Part shown: positions 7,666 to 15,107 of the stretch, piece after piece
Layout of the letters: every line of letters starts with the position of its first letter
Numbering within the stretch: the first letter of the stretch is position 1
NCBI RefSeq assembly: GCF_014646375.1
Contig: NZ_BMNI01000012.1
Location: 1 to 63,050 of the forward strand
Source: Nocardioides phosphati
GTDB lineage: Bacteria; Actinomycetota; Actinomycetes; Propionibacteriales; Nocardioidaceae
Length of the DNA stretch: 63,050 nucleotides
Direction of reading: 5' to 3'
The notes under the pieces: generated by a model
What the model saw: only the letters and a program-made list of their open reading frames with translations
What the model was told of the DNA's origin: nothing
Databases searched by the model: none
Position numbers and translations under genes: made by a program

Positions 7666-8885
7666 TGGCGCGCCGCCCAGGCGAGCGCCGGCTTCTCGAC
7701 GGCGTGCCAGGTCAGGGTCGCGAGCAGGACCGAGCCACCGAGGACCAGCAGCGGGGCGACCACAGCGGTCGTCGCGTCGTCGCCCCCGAGGAGCCGGACG
7801 TGGGAGTCGATCCGCGCCAGCGTCAGGATCACCGGGTAGTGCCAGAGATAAGCGCCGTACGAGACCACGCCAAGATGAAAACACACCCGGTTGTCGCACA
7901 GGGCCGCAATGCGTGAGGAACGTCGCCGGGCAGCCGGTTCGGCGACGAGCACGAGCAGCGCTGCGGCCGCGAGGGCCATCGCGCTGCCCACGAACCACGG
8001 GTGCGGCCCGGTCACCAGGTGGGTCAGGACCGCACTCGCGACGAGCATCGCGCCGCACCCCGCGAGGACGGACGCGCGGGAGAAGCTGCGGAAGCGGCCC
8101 TGCTCCAGCGCCACGACGAGGACCGCCACGAGCACGCCCGCGCCGAAGTTGTCGGCGACGCCTGCCGCGCTCCGGCTCAGCACCGCGACGCCGTGGGGGC
8201 CGAACTCCGCGACCACGCTGGGCAGCCCGCTGGCGCGCCACCAGTGCTCCGCGACGAGCCGCGTGACCCAGCCGAGCAGCAACAGCGCGGCACCGAGGAA
8301 CGCCGCACGTCGCAGCACACGCTCGGCTTGACGCGCCATCCGCTGCAGGACCAGCGCGCTGACGAGGGGCACCACCAGGTAGAAGCAGAGCTCGGCCGTG
8401 AGGGACCACGACGGGTTGATGCCGGTCTGCAGCGTGGCCGGGAAGAGGCTGTGGACGAGGAGCAGGTTGGCCGCGAGGTCGCCGGGGTCCGTCATCCGGC
8501 CCGCTCCCGTCGCCGTGCCCGGGACGCCCGTCGTCACCGCGTTGCCGAGGTACACGGCCGCGGCCGCGTCGCTGAGCAGGAAGACCACGACGTACGCCGG
8601 GTAGATGCGCGCCAGCCGCCGTGCGGCGTAGCGGCGCAGGTCGACCGGGGGTGTCTCCCCCGCTGCTGCACGCAGGAACGGCAGCGTGATCACCAGGCCG
8701 GAGAGCGCGAAGAACAGGACCAGCCCGCCGGCCATCACCTGCAGCACCGGGGCGGGGACGGTCCGCGGCGTCCAGTTGACCCAGGTGTGGGCCAGCACGA
8801 CGCCGAGGAGCGCGAGTCCGCGCAGTCCGGTGACGCCGGTGATGCGGGTCGTGACGCGGGGGTGGGCCGCGCGGCTCTCGGTCAC
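7662..8885 (-). CDS. acyltransferase family 3 (OafA-like), copy B
   Basis: 407 aa from GTG 8885, with a GTGA overlap to the Wzy-like gene upstream. Same family as the next gene: GVTGLRGLALLGVVLAHTW near the start, RRYAARRLARIYP (the basic motif after the third helix), and GVVSYGAYLWHYPVI near the end. It lacks a C-terminal SGNH domain. The two neighbouring paralogues differ enough that they are not a recent duplication and may acylate different positions of the polymer. Confidence 0.85.
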   Translation of the reverse strand: MTESRAAHPRVTTRITGVTGLRGLALLGVVLAHTWVNWTPRTVPAPVLQVMAGGLVLFFALSGLVITLPFLRAAAGETPPVDLRRYAARRLARIYPAYVVVFLLSDAAAAVYLGNAVTTGVPGTATGAGRMTDPGDLAANLLLVHSLFPATLQTGINPSWSLTAELCFYLVVPLVSALVLQRMARQAERVLRRAAFLGAALLLLGWVTRLVAEHWWRASGLPSVVAEFGPHGVAVLSRSAAGVADNFGAGVLVAVLVVALEQGRFRSFSRASVLAGCGAMLVASAVLTHLVTGPHPWFVGSAMALAAAALLVLVAEPAARRRSSRIAALCDNRVCFHLGVVSYGAYLWHYPVILTLARIDSHVRLLGGDDATTAVVAPLLVLGGSVLLATLTWHAVEKPALAWAARQ

Positions 8886-10255
8886 GGTCCGTCACCGGAG
8901 CGACGGGCCAGCGAGAGGCCGATGAGGAGCGAGAAGACAGCCGTGGCCGGGGCCTGCGTCACGACCGGGTAGTCGAGCTGCAGCGCGACCAGGCAGAAGG
9001 CGGCGACGCCGCAGGCGAGCACCACCTCCTCGAAGCGGCCGCGGTCGACCACCAGCAGCCGCAGGACCAGGGCGACGAGGACCAGCCCCGTGACGCCGGC
9101 CAGCACCAGGCCACCGCGGTAGAGGGTCAGCAGCGGCGCGTTGGCGACCACGTTGACCTTCCACGCGACGGCGGTGTCGCGGAACTCCATCCGGTCCCAG
9201 CCCAGGCCCCACCACCAGTGCCCGGCGACCGCGTCGGCGAAGCCCCCGAGCGCCTGTCCACGCGCCGTCGAGCCGGTGTCGTAGGGCGTGAACGAGGTCA
9301 GCAGCCGCTCGCGCAGCACGGGGACCGCAAGCAGCAGCACGGCCGCTCCCACCCCGGCGGCCACCACGAAGCCCCGCTGCCTCCCCCGCGCGACGAGCGC
9401 GACGAGACCGATCGCGACGAGGGCCGTGCCGAGCGCAGAGCGGCTCAGGGTCAGGGCCAGCGCGAGGCCGATCACCGTCACGAGGACGGCACGCAGGGCA
9501 CCGCGCGACGTCGCCAGCGCGAGCAGCAGGGCGACCGCGAGGACCAGGCCGGCGATGTTCGGCTCCACGAAGGTGCCGGTCAGTCGCAGCGACTCCCCCT
9601 CGACGCCGTGGACGAACTGCGCGTTGCCGCCCTCGGGGCGGTAGCCGACCACGCTCAGCCGGGCGAGGAGCCGGCCGTCGGGGTCGATCCGCAGTAGAAC
9701 GATGCCGATGAGCGAGGCGGCCGCCGCACCCGCGACGAACGTCCTCACGACGACCCGCCGGCCGGCGGCGGTCAGGTGGCGCACCGGCACGACGACGGCC
9801 GTGGCGACCAGCCACGCGGCGTACTCGAGGAGCGCGCGGGGGCTGGGGTCGGTGACCAGCACCGAGACCAGCGCGACCACGGCGACCACGCCCAGCACCG
9901 CCTCCGGCCACCCCGGACGCAGGCGTACGCCGGGCAGGAAGGCGAGCGCGACCCAGATGCCGACACCGAGCACGAGGACGAGGGGCGCCTCGAGGCCCGG
10001 GAGCTTGGCGTAGGGGGCGAAGCCCAGGACGAAGGCGAAGGCACCCAGGGTGATGCGCGGGTGGACGGTGGTGATCCAGCCGGCCACCAGCGCGAGGAGG
10101 GCCGCCACGATGCCGATGCGGACCGACGTCGACCCGGGGATGAAGGCCCCGACGAGGACGGGGACCCCGAGCACGATGACGGCGAGCACGGCGACGTCGC
10201 CGCGCGAGCGGGGGCGGAGACCGGCGAGGCTCCGGGAGACCGACGGCGTGCTCAT
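8882..10255 (-). CDS. O-antigen ligase / Wzy-like polymerase
   Basis: 457 aa from ATG 10255, overlapping the upstream stop as ATGA. It is very hydrophobic, with about twelve membrane segments. One large periplasmic loop between about residues 300 and 390 contains TARGQALGGFADAVAGHWWWGLGWD. This layout, and the G-x-G-W region in the loop, fit the Wzy/WaaL superfamily, which joins repeat units or transfers finished glycan outside the membrane. With the Wzz-like and flippase genes of the operon it suggests Wzx/Wzy-type polymer assembly. Polymerase is more likely than ligase because there is no LPS in this phylum. Confidence 0.8.
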   Translation of the reverse strand: MSTPSVSRSLAGLRPRSRGDVAVLAVIVLGVPVLVGAFIPGSTSVRIGIVAALLALVAGWITTVHPRITLGAFAFVLGFAPYAKLPGLEAPLVLVLGVGIWVALAFLPGVRLRPGWPEAVLGVVAVVALVSVLVTDPSPRALLEYAAWLVATAVVVPVRHLTAAGRRVVVRTFVAGAAAASLIGIVLLRIDPDGRLLARLSVVGYRPEGGNAQFVHGVEGESLRLTGTFVEPNIAGLVLAVALLLALATSRGALRAVLVTVIGLALALTLSRSALGTALVAIGLVALVARGRQRGFVVAAGVGAAVLLLAVPVLRERLLTSFTPYDTGSTARGQALGGFADAVAGHWWWGLGWDRMEFRDTAVAWKVNVVANAPLLTLYRGGLVLAGVTGLVLVALVLRLLVVDRGRFEEVVLACGVAAFCLVALQLDYPVVTQAPATAVFSLLIGLSLARRSGDGP

Positions 10256-11352
10256 GCGCCGAGCCAGTCGAGCACGGCGTCGCGGCCCCGCCGCGACGTC
10301 CACAGCGCCTCGTTGGTCGCGTGGAGGCGGGCACCTTCGGCGGCCGCTGCGTCGGCGTCCAGCAGGAGTGCGCGGCACCGCTCGACGAACCGGTCGTCGT
10401 CGACGGCGTCGAGGCCGAGGAGGCCCTCGACCGAGCCCACCCCGGCCGGGCTGGTCACCACGGGCAGCCCGCGTGCGGCCGCCTCGAGCACCTTCACGCG
10501 TACGCCGCCCCCCACCGCCACCGGGGCGACCATCGCCCGGCAGCCGGCGAGCAGCGGAGCGACGTCGGGGACCTCGCCGTGGTCGCGGACGCCCGGCAAC
10601 GTGACCGAGGGTCCTTCGGGGCGGGGTCCGACGAGCCAGAGCTCGGCTCCCGGGATGCCCCGCGAGATCGAGGGCCACCAGGCGAGCATCCGGTCCACCG
10701 CGCGGGCGTTGGGCGGCCAGTGCCGGTTGCCCAGCAGGACCAGGCGCGGCGCCGAGCCGGCGACGTCGGCGGGCGGCGCAGGCGGCAGCGTGAGCGGCAG
10801 CCAGTGGGCGTCGACGCCCTCGGCCCGCCGTGCCGCCATCTCCGCGGCGTCGTAGCCCGCGACCGCGCGGGCGACATGGGCGATGCGTCGTTCGTCGCGC
10901 TCGATCCGGCGGGCCTCGAGGCGGCCGGCGAGACCACGCGAGCGCCAGACCGGCGCCTCGCTCACCTCGGTCGACACGAGCAGCCGGCCGGGGTCGGCAC
11001 CGGACCGGAGGTACGGCTCGGCCAGGTAGGAGTGGACCGCGACGACCCGGTCGGCGGAGCAGTCACGCACCGCCTCCACCAGGCCGTCGACGTCGAACCG
11101 CTCGTGCACCAGGCTGCGGCGGCGTACGACGGAGCGCACCGCGGTGCGGGCCAGGGCGACCGGTGGCTTCGGGACGCGCACGACGCCGGGGTCGAAGCGC
11201 CCGGGCTGCTCGCTGAGGCAGATCAGCTCGGTGTCGTGGCGCTCCTCCGCGATGCTGCGCAGCAGCCCGAAGAGGGTGACGTCACCGCCACGCGCCGTCG
11301 CCGGGTCCTTGCCCAGCAGGAACGCGAGCCGCGGACGCGCAGGCGCGCTCAC
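10252..11352 (-). CDS. glycosyltransferase (GT-B, GT4-like)
   Basis: 366 aa from GTG 11352; GTGA overlap with the flippase stop. N-terminal half ARPRLAFLLGKDPATARGGD is acceptor-binding. The C-terminal half has RLVLLGNRHWPPN, AELWLVGPRPEG and VAVGGGVRVKVLEAAARGLPVV, the last being the donor-sugar site of GT1/GT4-like enzymes. It is one of only two glycosyltransferases in the operon, and no initiating phosphoglycosyltransferase is present, so the repeat unit must be started by an enzyme encoded elsewhere. Confidence 0.82.
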   Translation of the reverse strand: MSAPARPRLAFLLGKDPATARGGDVTLFGLLRSIAEERHDTELICLSEQPGRFDPGVVRVPKPPVALARTAVRSVVRRRSLVHERFDVDGLVEAVRDCSADRVVAVHSYLAEPYLRSGADPGRLLVSTEVSEAPVWRSRGLAGRLEARRIERDERRIAHVARAVAGYDAAEMAARRAEGVDAHWLPLTLPPAPPADVAGSAPRLVLLGNRHWPPNARAVDRMLAWWPSISRGIPGAELWLVGPRPEGPSVTLPGVRDHGEVPDVAPLLAGCRAMVAPVAVGGGVRVKVLEAAARGLPVVTSPAGVGSVEGLLGLDAVDDDRFVERCRALLLDADAAAAEGARLHATNEALWTSRRGRDAVLDWLGA

Positions 11353-12542
11353 GCAGCCGAGGTCCTTCGCGTGAGGTCGCCGTAGACCGCCGTGGCGTAG
11401 GCACCCGACATGACCAGGTCGGCGCAGAGGAACGCGATCGCCGCGCCCGGCTCGCCGAGGTCGCGCAGCAGGAGCAGCACGCCCACCTTGACCGTGAGGC
11501 TGACGGCCGTGACGACCAGACGGAAGCGGTCGCGGTGCTGGAGGACGAGCACGACGGTGGCGACGGAGCTCAGGGTGCGCAGGAAGCTGACCGGCGCGAG
11601 GAGGCCGAAGGTGACCCACAGCGAGCTGTCGGCGCCGACCGCCCAGAGGCTGGCCGAGAGGACGGCGAGGACCGTGCCGGTCGCGCCGGCGAGGACGAAC
11701 CCCGTGCGCAGCTGCGGCCCCGCGCTCACGTGACCACGCGAGGCCCGCAGGTCGCTGTGGAACGTCGTGCCGAACGACTGACCGAGCGCCGCGAGCGACC
11801 AGACCACCGTGGCACCGAACGAGTAGTAGCCGGCCTGCGCGGCGTGGCCGGTCGCGCCGAGCAGCAGTACCTCGACGTGGACGTAGGCCACACCCAGCAC
11901 GGACTCGCCGAGGATCACGAACGAGCGCGTGTTGATCTCCGGGAACGACGGCCGCGCGTGGGTCATCGACTGGAGCCCGAGCAGGACCGGGAGCGCGGTG
12001 CCCGTGAGGTAGAGCGCGGCTGCGAGGCCGATGTCGGGGTGGTGCGCGAGCAGCAGGTAGCTGCTGCCCATCACCATGCCGAGGACCTGGCGGATCGCGT
12101 CGGAGCGCTGGGCCCGGTCGGGCTGGCCGTCACGGATCAGGGAGCTGCGGGCTGCCTGGAACGCCACGTCGCTGCCGGCCTTGATGATCGCGAAGCCGCC
12201 GACGAGCGAGAACGGCCAGGCGATGACGCCGGCCATGATCAGGGTGAAGCCGAAGATCGCCCGGGTCGTGCGCTCGCGCAGGAAGACGTCACGCGTGACC
12301 CGCGGGCCCCGGGTCGTGAAGTAGCTGTCCAGGGGCACACCGAGGAGCGAGCCCGCCGCGAACGACATCGCGTAGGTGCCGTAGGTCTCGATGCCGAAGG
12401 TGTGGGCGATCAGCACCGCCCAGACGAAGACGAGGGAGCGGGAGGAATACATCCACCCGGAGGCCTTCAGGGTGCGCGCGACACGGGTGCCCTGCTGGGT
12501 CACGGAGTCGACGGGAGGACGCACCTTGACGCCGATGTTCAC
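11349..12542 (-). CDS. polysaccharide flippase (Wzx/MATE-like)
   Basis: 397 aa from GTG 12542, overlapping the Wzz-like stop by 4 nt. About twelve membrane segments. The N-terminal part (KASGWMYSSRSLVFVWAVLIA) starts as in PST-type oligosaccharide flippases, which move lipid-linked repeat units across the membrane. It sits between the chain-length protein and the glycosyltransferase, as expected for a Wzx. A lipid II flippase-like or MATE drug exporter would look similar, but the context favours Wzx. Confidence 0.78.
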   Translation of the reverse strand: MNIGVKVRPPVDSVTQQGTRVARTLKASGWMYSSRSLVFVWAVLIAHTFGIETYGTYAMSFAAGSLLGVPLDSYFTTRGPRVTRDVFLRERTTRAIFGFTLIMAGVIAWPFSLVGGFAIIKAGSDVAFQAARSSLIRDGQPDRAQRSDAIRQVLGMVMGSSYLLLAHHPDIGLAAALYLTGTALPVLLGLQSMTHARPSFPEINTRSFVILGESVLGVAYVHVEVLLLGATGHAAQAGYYSFGATVVWSLAALGQSFGTTFHSDLRASRGHVSAGPQLRTGFVLAGATGTVLAVLSASLWAVGADSSLWVTFGLLAPVSFLRTLSSVATVVLVLQHRDRFRLVVTAVSLTVKVGVLLLLRDLGEPGAAIAFLCADLVMSGAYATAVYGDLTRRTSAA

Positions 12543-13156
12543 GCCGGCTCCGGGTCGCGCAGGAGGTGGCGCACCGTCACGGCACCCACCCCGACGAACG
12601 CGCCCAGCAGCAGGCCGATGAGCAGGTCCACGGGAACGTGGCGGGAGGAGACCGCGTCGGCGAGCGCCGGGGGCCCGACCACCACGCCGCGTACGCCGGG
12701 GTCGTGGGCCGACGCGCCGGCGTTCTCCAGGGCGAGGACCTCGGTGATCAGGCGGCTCGCGACGGCGTCCGCGATCGCGACGGCCTCGCGACGGTGGGTG
12801 GACTCCACCTTCACGCCCAGCAGGGTGTCGATCTGGCTGGTCTGGACGGTGATCTCGCGGGCCAGCTTGCGCGGCGTGGTCTTGAGGCCGAGGTCCTCGA
12901 TCACGGGCGCGAGCACGGCGGACGAGGTGGTGAGCCCCTTGTAGGTCTGGATCCGCGACTGCACGTAGCTGCCGGCGTACGCCAGGTCCTGGCCGGTGTC
13001 GACCCGGGAGGCACTGAAGAGGATCTTCGCGGTGGAGGTGTAGCGCGGGGCGCCGAGCAGCAGCACCGCGCCGGCCGAGGCCACGCCGAGGAACATCGCC
13101 AGGAGGATGAGGAGCCAGTGCCGGACGAGCACGCCGACGTACGTGCGCAGCTCCAC
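12539..13156 (-). CDS. Wzz-like chain-length determinant / capsular polysaccharide regulator
   Basis: 205 aa from GTG 13156, preferred over GTG 13162 because AGGAGG lies 5 nt upstream of it. The layout is a Wzz domain: a first membrane helix near residues 13-34 (HWLLILLAMFLGVASAGAVLLL), an extracytoplasmic region starting YTSTAKILFSAS with coil-forming helices, and a second membrane helix near 178-197. No tyrosine-kinase domain follows. It probably sets polymer length with the Wzy-like protein. First gene of the seven-gene operon; a small hairpin lies in its leader. Confidence 0.85.
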   Translation of the reverse strand: MELRTYVGVLVRHWLLILLAMFLGVASAGAVLLLGAPRYTSTAKILFSASRVDTGQDLAYAGSYVQSRIQTYKGLTTSSAVLAPVIEDLGLKTTPRKLAREITVQTSQIDTLLGVKVESTHRREAVAIADAVASRLITEVLALENAGASAHDPGVRGVVVGPPALADAVSSRHVPVDLLIGLLLGAFVGVGAVTVRHLLRDPEPA

Positions 13157-13171
13157 GTCCACCTCCTCCTC

Positions 13172-13188
13172 GCCCGCCTTGCGCGGGC
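13172..13188 (-). promoter_or_regulatory. leader hairpin of the EPS operon
   Basis: GCCCGC (13172-13177) pairs with GCGGGC (13183-13188) around a 5-nt loop, directly before the AGGAGG ribosome site of the first gene. A TAACGT hexamer (13206-13211, minus strand) upstream is a plausible -10 element. The hairpin could limit access to the ribosome site. Confidence 0.35.
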
Positions 13189-13299
13189 AAATACCCCCGT
13201 CGCGGACGTTACCGCAAAGGATGTTGCTGGTGTGACGATGCCGCGGGCTCGGCGTGACGCGGTTGGCAGGCCCGGAAAACCGGCCGCTACGGTGACGCC

Positions 13300-13776
13300 A
13301 TGACCGCGACCCGACTCTCGCCCGGCGACGTTGCCCCCGACTTCACCCTCCCGACCGACGACGGCTCGACCGTCACGCTCTCGGACCTGCGCGGGCGCAA
13401 GGTCATCGTCTACTTCTACCCCGCCGCGATGACGCCGGGCTGCACGAAGCAGGCCTGTGACTTCAGCGACAACATCGCCTCGCTCAAGGCAGCCGGCTAC
13501 GAGGTCATCGGCGTCTCCAAGGACAAGCCGGAGAAGCTCGCGAAGTTCCGCGAGCGCGACTCCCTCACGATCACCCTCGCCTCCGACGTCGACCTCGAGG
13601 TGCACAAGGCCTACGCGGCGTACGGCGAGAAGAAGCTGTACGGCAAGCTCGTCGAGGGCGTCATCCGCTCCACGATCGTCGTCGACGAGGACGGCAAGGT
13701 CGCCGTCGCGCAGTACAACGTGAAGGCCACCGGCCACGTCGCCAAGCTCCGCCGCGACCTCGGCCTCGACGCCTGA
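13300..13776 (+). CDS. bcp: thiol peroxidase, Bcp/PrxQ-type peroxiredoxin
   Basis: 158 aa from ATG 13300. Thioredoxin-fold peroxidase that reduces hydrogen peroxide and organic peroxides using thiol donors. The signature YPAAMTPGC48TKQAC53 shows the peroxidatic Cys48 and a resolving Cys53 five residues later, the PrxQ arrangement. The start [14 protein letters not shown] and the C-terminal beta-strand ([13 protein letters not shown]) fit the family, and the length is normal. A TACGGT hexamer 6 nt before the ATG with TTGGCA 19 nt upstream suggests a leaderless message. It is divergent from the polysaccharide operon. Confidence 0.93.
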   Translation: MTATRLSPGDVAPDFTLPTDDGSTVTLSDLRGRKVIVYFYPAAMTPGCTKQACDFSDNIASLKAAGYEVIGVSKDKPEKLAKFRERDSLTITLASDVDLEVHKAYAAYGEKKLYGKLVEGVIRSTIVVDEDGKVAVAQYNVKATGHVAKLRRDLGLDA

Positions 13777-13807
13777 TCCACAGGTGGTGCGCCGACGCGG
13801 ACCGCTT

Positions 13808-13819
13808 GTCGGTACCGAC
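13808..13819. promoter_or_regulatory. 12-bp palindrome in the HNH gene promoter
   Basis: GTCGGTACCGAC is a perfect palindrome ending 3 nt before the TAGCGT hexamer (13823-13828) that looks like the -10 element of the following gene. A protein bound here would cover the promoter spacer. Confidence 0.4.
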
Positions 13820-13835
13820 GCCTAGCGTCATGACC

Positions 13836-14351
13836 ATGAGCGGATCTCGGCCGTATCGGAAGTACACCCCGGAGCTCCTGGCACCCCTCGTCGCGCAGTC
13901 GACGTCCGTGGCAGGGGTCCTGCGCTTGCTGGGACTTCGCCAGAACGGCGGCGCGCACGCGCACATCAGCCGCACTATCAAGAGGTTCGGTCTCGATACC
14001 TCACACTTCGTGCTCCACAACCCGTCTTCGCAATCGCACCGACGCCGAGCAGCACACGAAGTCCTCGTCCGGCTTCCGGAAGACTCCCGGCGGGCCAAGC
14101 CGCCTCAGTTGAAGCGTGCCCTGATGGAGCTAGGGGTGCCCTACGAATGCGCATGCTGTGGCAACGATGGAGCCTGGCGAGGGCTCCCCCTGACGCTCGA
14201 GATCGACCACATCGACGGCGACTTCCTCAACAACGTGCCTGAGAACCTTCGGTTCCTCTGTCCCAACTGCCACCGGCAGACACCCAACTTCGCCGGCAAG
14301 AGCCGGGGCAAGTACGTCGGCCGGCAGAAGCCTCTTCCAGGGACGGCCTAG
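13836..14351 (+). CDS. HNH endonuclease with N-terminal DNA-binding region
   Basis: 171 aa from ATG 13836 (ATG 13830 is possible; TAGCGT is 7 nt before 13836, which favours a leaderless start there). The N-terminal half, KYTPELLAPLVAQSTSVAGVLRLLGL, looks like a helix-turn-helix. The C-terminal half is an HNH module: a first zinc pair CACC, the core LEIDHIDGDFLNN, and a second pair CPNC followed by HRQT. It ends 15 nt before tRNA-Leu. Codon use is softer than its neighbours (ACT, AGG, GAT, TCA), a sign of transfer. A homing or phage-derived nuclease is likely; the target is unknown. Confidence 0.78.
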   Translation: MSGSRPYRKYTPELLAPLVAQSTSVAGVLRLLGLRQNGGAHAHISRTIKRFGLDTSHFVLHNPSSQSHRRRAAHEVLVRLPEDSRRAKPPQLKRALMELGVPYECACCGNDGAWRGLPLTLEIDHIDGDFLNNVPENLRFLCPNCHRQTPNFAGKSRGKYVGRQKPLPGTA

Positions 14352-14366
14352 ACTTCTCGCCGCTCA

Positions 14367-14448
14367 GCCGAAGTGGCGGAATTGGTAGACGCCCGCGACT
14401 TAGGATCGCGTGCCTTCGGGTGTGGGGGTTCGAGTCCCCCCTTCGGCA
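14367..14448 (+). tRNA. tRNA-Leu (anticodon TAG)
   Basis: About 82 nt. Acceptor GCCGAAG pairs with CTTCGGC. The D loop contains GGTAGAC. The anticodon stem CGCGA/TCGCG encloses CTTAGGA, giving anticodon TAG. A long variable arm (TGCCTTCGGGTG) marks it as class II, as expected for Leu. The T arm is GGGGG-TTCGAGT-CCCCC. CCA is not encoded. Confidence 0.95.
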
Positions 14449-14450
14449 CA

Positions 14451-14499
14451 ACAACGGGTGGACTTCTCGTCACATGCTGACGAGAAGTCCACCCGTTGT
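14451..14499. terminator. 22-bp perfect hairpin after tRNA-Leu
   Basis: Arms 14451-14472 and 14478-14499 are exact reverse complements with a CATGC loop. It starts 2 nt after the tRNA and ends 14 nt before the stop of the convergent plsC gene, so it can end transcription from both sides. The stem is unusually long and perfect. Confidence 0.75.
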
Positions 14500-14513
14500 C
14501 GCGTTACGGGCTC

Positions 14514-15083
14514 TCAGTCCTCGAGCTCCTCGCGCAGGCGCGGCTCGGTGCGGTTGGCCGGCCTGATGCCCTGCTTGTCGGCGTAGAACGCCCGGACGAC
14601 GTCCATGTCCGCGGAGACGTCGCCCGACGGCGTGAACGTCGGGCCCATGCCGAGCGTGCGCGTCGGACCGTCGACGAAGCCCATCGACACCGGCAGCCCG
14701 GTCTGCTGGGAGATGCGCAGGAAGCCCGGCTTCCAGAACTCCCCCTTGGAGCGCGTGCCCTCGGCGGCGATGCAGAGCAGGAACGAGTCATGCCCCTCGG
14801 CCTCGGCGAGGAGCGCGCGGATCGTCTCGCCCGGGTTGGCGCGGTCGAGCGGGATGCCGCCGAAGGCTCGCAGCAGCGGCGCCATCGGCCCCTTGAAGAA
14901 CGACTTCTTCACCAGCACCTGCGGCTGTACGCCGCTGCTCCAGGCGATCGCCAGCATCGCGATGAAGTCCCAGTTGGACGTGTGCGGAGCGCCCACGAGG
15001 ATGCCGCGGCGAGGCACCTCGCCGACGAGCTTCCAGCGGGTCAGGCGGAGCAGGGTGCGGGCGAGCTTCTTGCGGATCAGCAC
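14514..15083 (-). CDS. 1-acyl-sn-glycerol-3-phosphate acyltransferase family protein
   Basis: 189 aa from GTG 15083, preceded by AAGGGGA. PlsC-family acyltransferase: the catalytic block is HTSNWD (H-x4-D, about residue 34), followed by the glycerolipid-binding block EGTRSKGEFWKPGF near residue 108 and GLPVSMGFVDG. It is shorter than typical PlsC and lacks the usual N-terminal membrane helix, like the soluble HxxxxD acyltransferases common in actinobacteria. Membrane phospholipid synthesis is likely, but other acyl acceptors are possible. Last gene of a five-gene run. Confidence 0.85.
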   Translation of the reverse strand: MLIRKKLARTLLRLTRWKLVGEVPRRGILVGAPHTSNWDFIAMLAIAWSSGVQPQVLVKKSFFKGPMAPLLRAFGGIPLDRANPGETIRALLAEAEGHDSFLLCIAAEGTRSKGEFWKPGFLRISQQTGLPVSMGFVDGPTRTLGMGPTFTPSGDVSADMDVVRAFYADKQGIRPANRTEPRLREELED

Positions 15084-15107
15084 GGGGTCCCCTTCGGGGT
15101 CGGGTTC

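Noticed and set aside
13806..13835. upstream TTG or ATG start for the HNH gene
   Set aside because: The TTG has no ribosome site and would include promoter bases; ATG 13830 is only 1 nt from the -10 hexamer, so ATG 13836 fits better.
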